Shown: piece by piece, positions 59,371 through 64,000 of the stretch | How positions within the stretch are numbered: the first letter of the stretch is position 1 | Layout: each line of letters begins with the position of its first letter | NCBI GenBank assembly: GCA_047967505.1 | Contig: CM106540.1 | Source: Dipteris shenzhenensis | Lineage: Eukaryota > Polypodiophyta > Polypodiopsida > Gleicheniales | Length of the DNA stretch: 64,000 bases | Reading direction: 5' to 3' (one strand) | Position numbers and translations under genes: made by a program | The notes under the pieces: model-generated | Seen by the model: the letters and a program-made list of their open reading frames with translations, nothing else | The model's database searches: none | What the model was told of the DNA's origin: nothing

Positions 59371-59559
59371 GACTGTAAGAACATATTAGACTATTAGAAT
59401 TTTAGAATTTCTAGTTAAAATGGCCATTGAATGATTATGATATTGAATCCGATGATTGAGAAGTTGTCCCATGGCAACCATCTAATCGCACGTCATGGCT
59501 AGATAATGATGTATATGCCTATGCTAGGCTAGGCTACCTACAAGCTGGGTGCATGTGCC

Positions 59560-59816
59560 TGTTGAGAGTTCACGCTCAACATCATGTGATCATGTGTGCA
59601 TAGCACCATCACGTGATCATATGTGCATAGCACTAACCTTATAGAGTGCTATAAAGGAAAGGGTTAGATCCCCTAACCCTAACCCTAAAAGGGTTTGTAT
59701 ATATTCTATTTTTTCAACTAATTCTAGTGTACAGTTAGTCATTTGTGGTGTGCTCTCTAGCTGTGCCCTCTCTCCTCATCTCCACTCTTCTCCTCTCCCC
59801 TCTTCATATTTTGTCA
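59560..59816 (+). repeat. 5' LTR of the edge copia element
   Basis: 257 bp, TGTTGAGAG..ATTTTGTCA, TATA box TATAAA at 59650-59655. It contains two CCCTAA units near 59680, which I take as chance. Confidence 0.85.
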
Positions 59817-59828
59817 TGGTATTAGAGC
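59817..59828 (+). other. Primer-binding site with one mismatch
   Basis: TGGTATTAGAGC; the C-to-T change relative to the other elements fits deamination. Confidence 0.85.
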
Positions 59829-62244
59829 TCCCTTGTCTTCCGCTGAGACATTGCGATTCTTGAGAGTGTGAGAGAGATTGTGAGATTGAGAGTTCTCTTG
59901 AGTGATTGTGAGATTCTTCCATTCACTTCCGTTGAGAGAAAATTTCTGTTCATTGTGGAAGAAATTCCGTCCACTTCCGTTCATTGAGTGTCCATTTTTT
60001 TGAAAGATTTCATTTCTTGAGAAAGAGAGTATTCCTTGTTTGTGAGAGGGAGAGCTTCCAAAAGCTATGAAAGACTATTTTGATTTCGAGGGAGAGACAA
60101 AAAGATTTCTGAGAATCTCTCTATCCTACTTCGAGAAAGAGAGCTTTGGAGGGAGATCTACCCTCAAGCAGCTCGAAGGTATCTCCATTGAGCAGACGTG
60201 GCTCCAACAACACCTACGCAAAGGCTGCCATACGACCTGCAGCTCTAGTGAAGATCCTCGCCATCGATCTCCTGGGTACTTGATGCCAACCCGTCTAAAG
60301 CCCTATAACAAGCATCTAAAGCCTCTCGAAGCCTCTCAACCGAGCAGCGGCTCTTTCAACAACCAGTCTCTATCTCTACGTCGACTTCAACGCCATCAAC
60401 ACCTCTACGTCGACTTCAACGCCTCTACGGCGAGCTTTGGTGATGGCAATTAGCAAGTAGCCGAAAGCTCCGCACTGTCTTCTACTCCATCGAGCTCTAA
60501 CTACGTTCCAGCAGCTTCCAACGACTGCATAACGACCAGCCATTCAGTGGAGCTCCTCAACTCCTCAAGAAACGAGCTCGACTAGGGGCCGAATGCCCAG
60601 ATCGACGGACTGCTGTGCGCTCGACCTGCGTACGATTTTCACCCCATTTGCGCGTCGTTTCGCGACTGTTCGACGTTGCCTTGCTTCCCCTTCGTGCTGG
60701 CTTGCTGGGCGACCTCTTCCAACACCTGGGCGACCTGTTTTGTGGGCATTTTGAGCCCCTCCTTGGTCTCGTTTTGGTCCGGGTCCTTCATGGTTTGACG
60801 ACTTCCGTGTGTAGCATTTCGAGCTCAGGCAGAGGCGTTTCGAGCTTCCTGCTCCAGACAACCAGCCTCTCCAACGAGACGAACCTCCAAAGCTGCCTCC
60901 AATGGACTGTGTCGCCTCCAGCCCAACGACTAGAGCAGCCCGCACGGAGATCCTCCAACGGAGGCATCCTCTTCAACAGAGCTCCAACGAAGGAGACAAA
61001 ATCTTCATAGAGTCCATCAAAATCTTCATAAGATTCCGGTCTCCCTCCTTGAGACACGTGGCCTTATCACAAACCTTATCCACCCAGGGTCACCACACAC
61101 ACAGGTGTGGTCAAGGATCAGCCACGTGGCACCCTTATCCACAGTGCCATGTCAGCACTGCCACGTCATCACTGCCATGTCAGCACTGCCACGTCAGTAG
61201 GCCACATCATCAAGCCACATCATCAGTGCCACGTCATCAGTGCCACATCACCCTGCTGACATCATCTGTGCCACCTCAGCACTGCCACCTCAGCAGTCCA
61301 GTCAGCATTGACCCCTGCAGGCACAGTCTCTTGCCAGGCACACTGTACACACACTGCATGTGCACACTCCTGCCACCTCAGCACAGAGCTTCACTGGCAC
61401 ACCTCTTGCTAAGCACAGTGCCACATCATCACTGCATGTGACTCACAGTGACACATCATCATTGAGCACCATTTGCACTCCTTTTGCCCCTCCACCTAGA
61501 TCAAGTCGTATCTCTTGATCCAGGAAGAATTTGAGGGTGCTCCAAAAAGGAAAGTCACTCGATTTTTCGTGCTCTACGCGCTCGTTACATCATGCGCACA
61601 TTTTGGTGCAAGTTACACTCACATTTAAGCCTCGCCGACAAAACCACTTCCTTCACGCACATTTGTCTCTACATCGACGCATCTGACCCAGCACTTAAAA
61701 AGAACAAAGGAAAAGGAATTATTTGCTGCTCTTTCATCGATCGACGGTTGGTTCAGATCTAGATCAGAGTAGACTAGATCGCCATAGAGGGGACGCTTTG
61801 AATTCCCCAAGTTGCCAATCTAAGCCATGCCCGAAATTCCCGACTAGTACCTACTCGGAGTCAGTCCATACGCTCACATCCGATTTCACATCATTACATT
61901 ACCTGAAACCGTACGTTCATCAGTTCAGTGAGCAGACTTCAGAGTTCAGAGGCATTGCAGATTGATTCAGTGGGCAGATAGCACTTGATTTCACACACAC
62001 ATGCCACCATTGTAAAGCCTATTTGGCTATCTCACGGCATCGTGCACATCATTTTTCAGCCTTGTAAAGCCTCTTGGCTATTCCCGGCATCATTGCCACA
62101 AGCCTTGTAACACAGATCAGATCTTATATACTCTGCAGTTCTATCTTCACCGACGGTACAGAGATTTCACTTGGCATCTTCAGTGTATTTGCAGTTGATT
62201 CATACAGAGTTTTTCAGGACACTTTTGAGTACATTGTTTGCACC
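59829..62244 (+). other. Long leader of the edge copia element
   Basis: 2.4 kb without gag-pol coding. It holds CATTCCGTCCATT-like words and, near 61523, GGAAGAATTTGAGGGTGCTCC..GCTCTACGCGCTCG, both matched in the LARD leader (near 28860 and 30038). A 128-codon ATG frame at 60067-60453 is not recognised and may be chance. Confidence 0.7.
61100..61450 (+). repeat. Minisatellite of TGCCACGTCATCA-type units in the leader
   Basis: More than a dozen diverged units of 10-17 bp, with cores CCACGTCA, CCATGTCA, CCACATCA and CCACCTCA. One unit is the G-box GCCACGTGGC. ACGT cores are bZIP-type binding sites. Confidence 0.85.
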
Positions 62245-64000
62245 ATGTCGACTAGCAACCTCAATCTGGAGGCATCTGGTAAGTTAGACAACTCCAATTA
62301 CGGTACATGGAAATACCGAATGGAGACCATTCTTGTGCTTCAGGACAAATGGGAGTATGTCGATGGATCTATACCTAGACCATTGGCCGATCCAGCCACC
62401 AGTAGCTCTACTCCATCTGTTGTCACAGCACCATCAACGGGATCTACATCGGGATCTACATCTACACAAACTGTTTCCACACCAGTAGTAGATCCTGCCA
62501 TTGCCCGAGCTCAAGCAGAATGGGATAAGAAAGACAAGTATGCCTATCACCTGATCAAGCAGAATGTGCAAGATGTCATGCTAGGACAGCTCAACACAGT
62601 TAAGACATCAAAAGAAGCATGGGATATGTTCGCAGCTCTCTACGAGTCCAAGAACACATCTAGGATTCTCACCCTGAGAAACCAGATCAACCAGAGTTTC
62701 CGCAACAGCAGTGAAACCGGTCATGCTTATGTACTCTGCATCAAAGACTACAACAATCAACTTGCAGCAGCAAGAGAGACTATGAATCCCGCAGAAATGG
62801 TTCAAGTAATCCTGAATGGACTAGGAGAAGGATATGAGAATCTAGACCAGAGTATTGCCATCCAACGGCAAATTCCAACACTGGAAGAACTTCAGTCAGT
62901 TCTACTTGGTGAAGAACTCAGGACTCAGGCCATTCAAGCACGTAAAGGTCATTCTAATGATCAGGCATTCACAGCTTCAGATAGAAGCAGAGGCAAAGGT
63001 AGAAACAGAGGTAGATCATATCAGAAAAGTGGTCATCATCAACAAAGTCAGAATCAACATCAGCATCAGCATCATCCTCAACAACATCAAAATCAGCACA
63101 AAGAGGAAATCATTCCAACCGAGGAAGATTCCAAGGACGAGGGAATGCATCCACCAATGTGTCAAACATTCAATGCAACTATTGTCACAAGTTTGGACAC
63201 TATGAAAGAGATTGCCGCAAGAAGCAGTATGACTAAGGCGGTCAATCCAGCAGTAATCGAGGGAATTCTCGAGGAAGAGGAAATCATCGTGGTGGACATT
63301 CTAGTCACGGTCATTTTGCAAATGAACATGGCAATATGTTTCTTGCAAGTGAGGAATTGCATCAGACTGATACAATGCACCTAGACACTAATTTCAATCC
63401 CAAAGAGGATTTCAGCTATCAAGTCGACCAAGTGGAACAAGATCCTTGGTACATCGACAGCGGTGCATCATCTCATATGACAAATCATCAGGAATGGTTC
63501 ACAGAAATGAAGCCATTAGAAGGTCAAAAGAATGTCATCTACACAGCAGACAATACACCGAATCCGGTTCAAGGGACAGTTGTTATCCCTATGAACAATT
63601 TCACTGGTACAAAAGGATTAGTCAAAGCTGTGCTCTATGTTCCGAAGCTCAGCAAGAACCTTTTGTCAGTAGGTCAAATGACGGAACACAACTACAAAGT
63701 CATCTTCGATGGTGATGAATGCACTATCAGAGACAAATCCAAAAGAGGTCAGCTAGTAGCAAAAGGTGTCAAGGAAGGACGCTTATACAGGATGCTAGCT
63801 ACAGTACCAGATAAGCATGCCATGTCAGCTCAAATGCAACAGATGCCACTATCCGCAAAATGGCACAAGAGATATGGTCATGTCAACTTCAAGTACTTGT
63901 TAGATCTAAGGAATCAGAATATGGCAATTGGGATTCTGAAGCTACAGTTTCTTGGAAAGGTTTGTGAAGCATGCTGCTTCGGCAAACAAAAGCGAACCAA
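62245..64000 (+). pseudogene. Ty1/copia gag and start of pol, incomplete at the window edge
   Basis: ATG 62245 (MSTSNLNLEASGKL) opens gag with DNSNYGTWKYRMETIL, then a Thr/Ser linker and a UBN2-type core (SKEAWDMFAALYES). A frame change near 63095 leads into a different frame with an Arg/Gly-rich stretch, zinc knuckle CNYCHKFGHYERDC (63174-63215) and one TAA at 63234. It is then open to the edge through protease WYIDSGASSHMT (Asp at 63456) and GAG-pre-integrase (KWHKRYGHVN, CEACCFGKQ). The two lesions make this copy defective unless they are assembly errors. Confidence 0.9.

Larger units (their letters stand above)
56575..59559 (-). repeat. Right arm of the large inverted repeat
   Basis: Inverted partner of 31571-34195. 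It is somewhat longer, mainly because of about 600 bp at about 57450-58078 that are shortened or missing on the left. The outer end reads (minus strand) GGCACATGCACCCAGCTTG and is cut by the 5' LTR of the copia element at 59560, so the true terminus may lie a few bases away. Confidence 0.8.
59560..64000 (+). mobile_element. Ty1/copia retrotransposon, 5' part, runs off the window
   Basis: 5' LTR, a primer site with one mismatch, a 2.4 kb leader, then gag and the start of pol up to the window edge. It inserted at the outer end of the right inverted-repeat arm. LTR ends and leader words match the LARD at 28384, suggesting that it or a relative supplied the proteins that moved the LARD. Confidence 0.9.

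Noticed and set aside
59680-59700. CCCTAACCCTAACCCTAA-like telomere motif
   Set aside because: Only two to three units inside an LTR, and not the plant-type TTTAGGG repeat. The CCCTAAACCCTA near 43360 is equally short.
60067-60453. 128-codon ATG frame in the copia leader
   Set aside because: No domain, and the LARD leader shows no matching frame. Kept only as a note within the leader.
61100-61450. Repeat array considered as a CRISPR
   Set aside because: Units are short, diverged and lack spacers; this is a eukaryotic retrotransposon leader.

Overview
The window reads as nuclear DNA of a land plant with a large, repeat-rich genome. Signs of this are several Ty1/copia and Ty3 retrotransposons using the initiator-Met-tRNA primer site TGGTATCAGAGC, an intronless DREB-type AP2/ERF gene, AT-rich spacers and long CT/GA microsatellites. 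There are no bacterial operons, rRNA or tRNA genes that I can see. A gymnosperm or fern is my best guess, but the sequence does not prove it.

Layout. 0.2-3.5 kb: a heavily decayed Ty3-type pol. 3.5-8.5 kb: degenerate repeat sequence with a 213 bp tandem duplication and copy 1 of a dispersed repeat. 8.56-12.26 kb: a nested, 3'-truncated copia block (LTR A, then LTR B and a gag-pol broken in integrase and RT) that splits copy 2 of the same dispersed repeat. 15.195-21.085 kb: a structurally complete copia element with 178 bp LTRs and a perfect 5 bp target duplication, inserted beside the active-site motif of a minus-strand Ty3 protease. 23.7-26.1 kb: the only gene-like island, with a DREB/ERF gene on the minus strand and two unrecognised short ORFs. 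28.38-30.89 kb: a young non-autonomous LTR element (LARD) whose leader resembles that of the copia element starting at 59.56 kb.

31.57-59.56 kb is the most unusual part. Two arms of about 2.6-3.0 kb in opposite orientation (31.57-34.2 and 56.58-59.56) flank about 22 kb. That interior holds a spliced DDE-transposase-like gene (38.5-40.9), a histone H3-fold (CENH3-like) pseudogene (41.4-42.2), unrecognised minus-strand coding remnants, CT-microsatellite arrays and a younger minus-strand copia element (47.4-53.0). It may be one very large terminal-inverted-repeat DNA transposon, or two opposed copies of a repeat.

59.56 kb to the window end: an autonomous-type copia element with a 2.4 kb leader, running off the edge in the GAG-pre-integrase region.

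Together the features record repeated rounds of nested insertion and decay around one plausible host transcription-factor gene. Most reading frames carry premature stops, many of them TAG or at former CpG/CHG cytosines, as expected for long-silenced methylated DNA.
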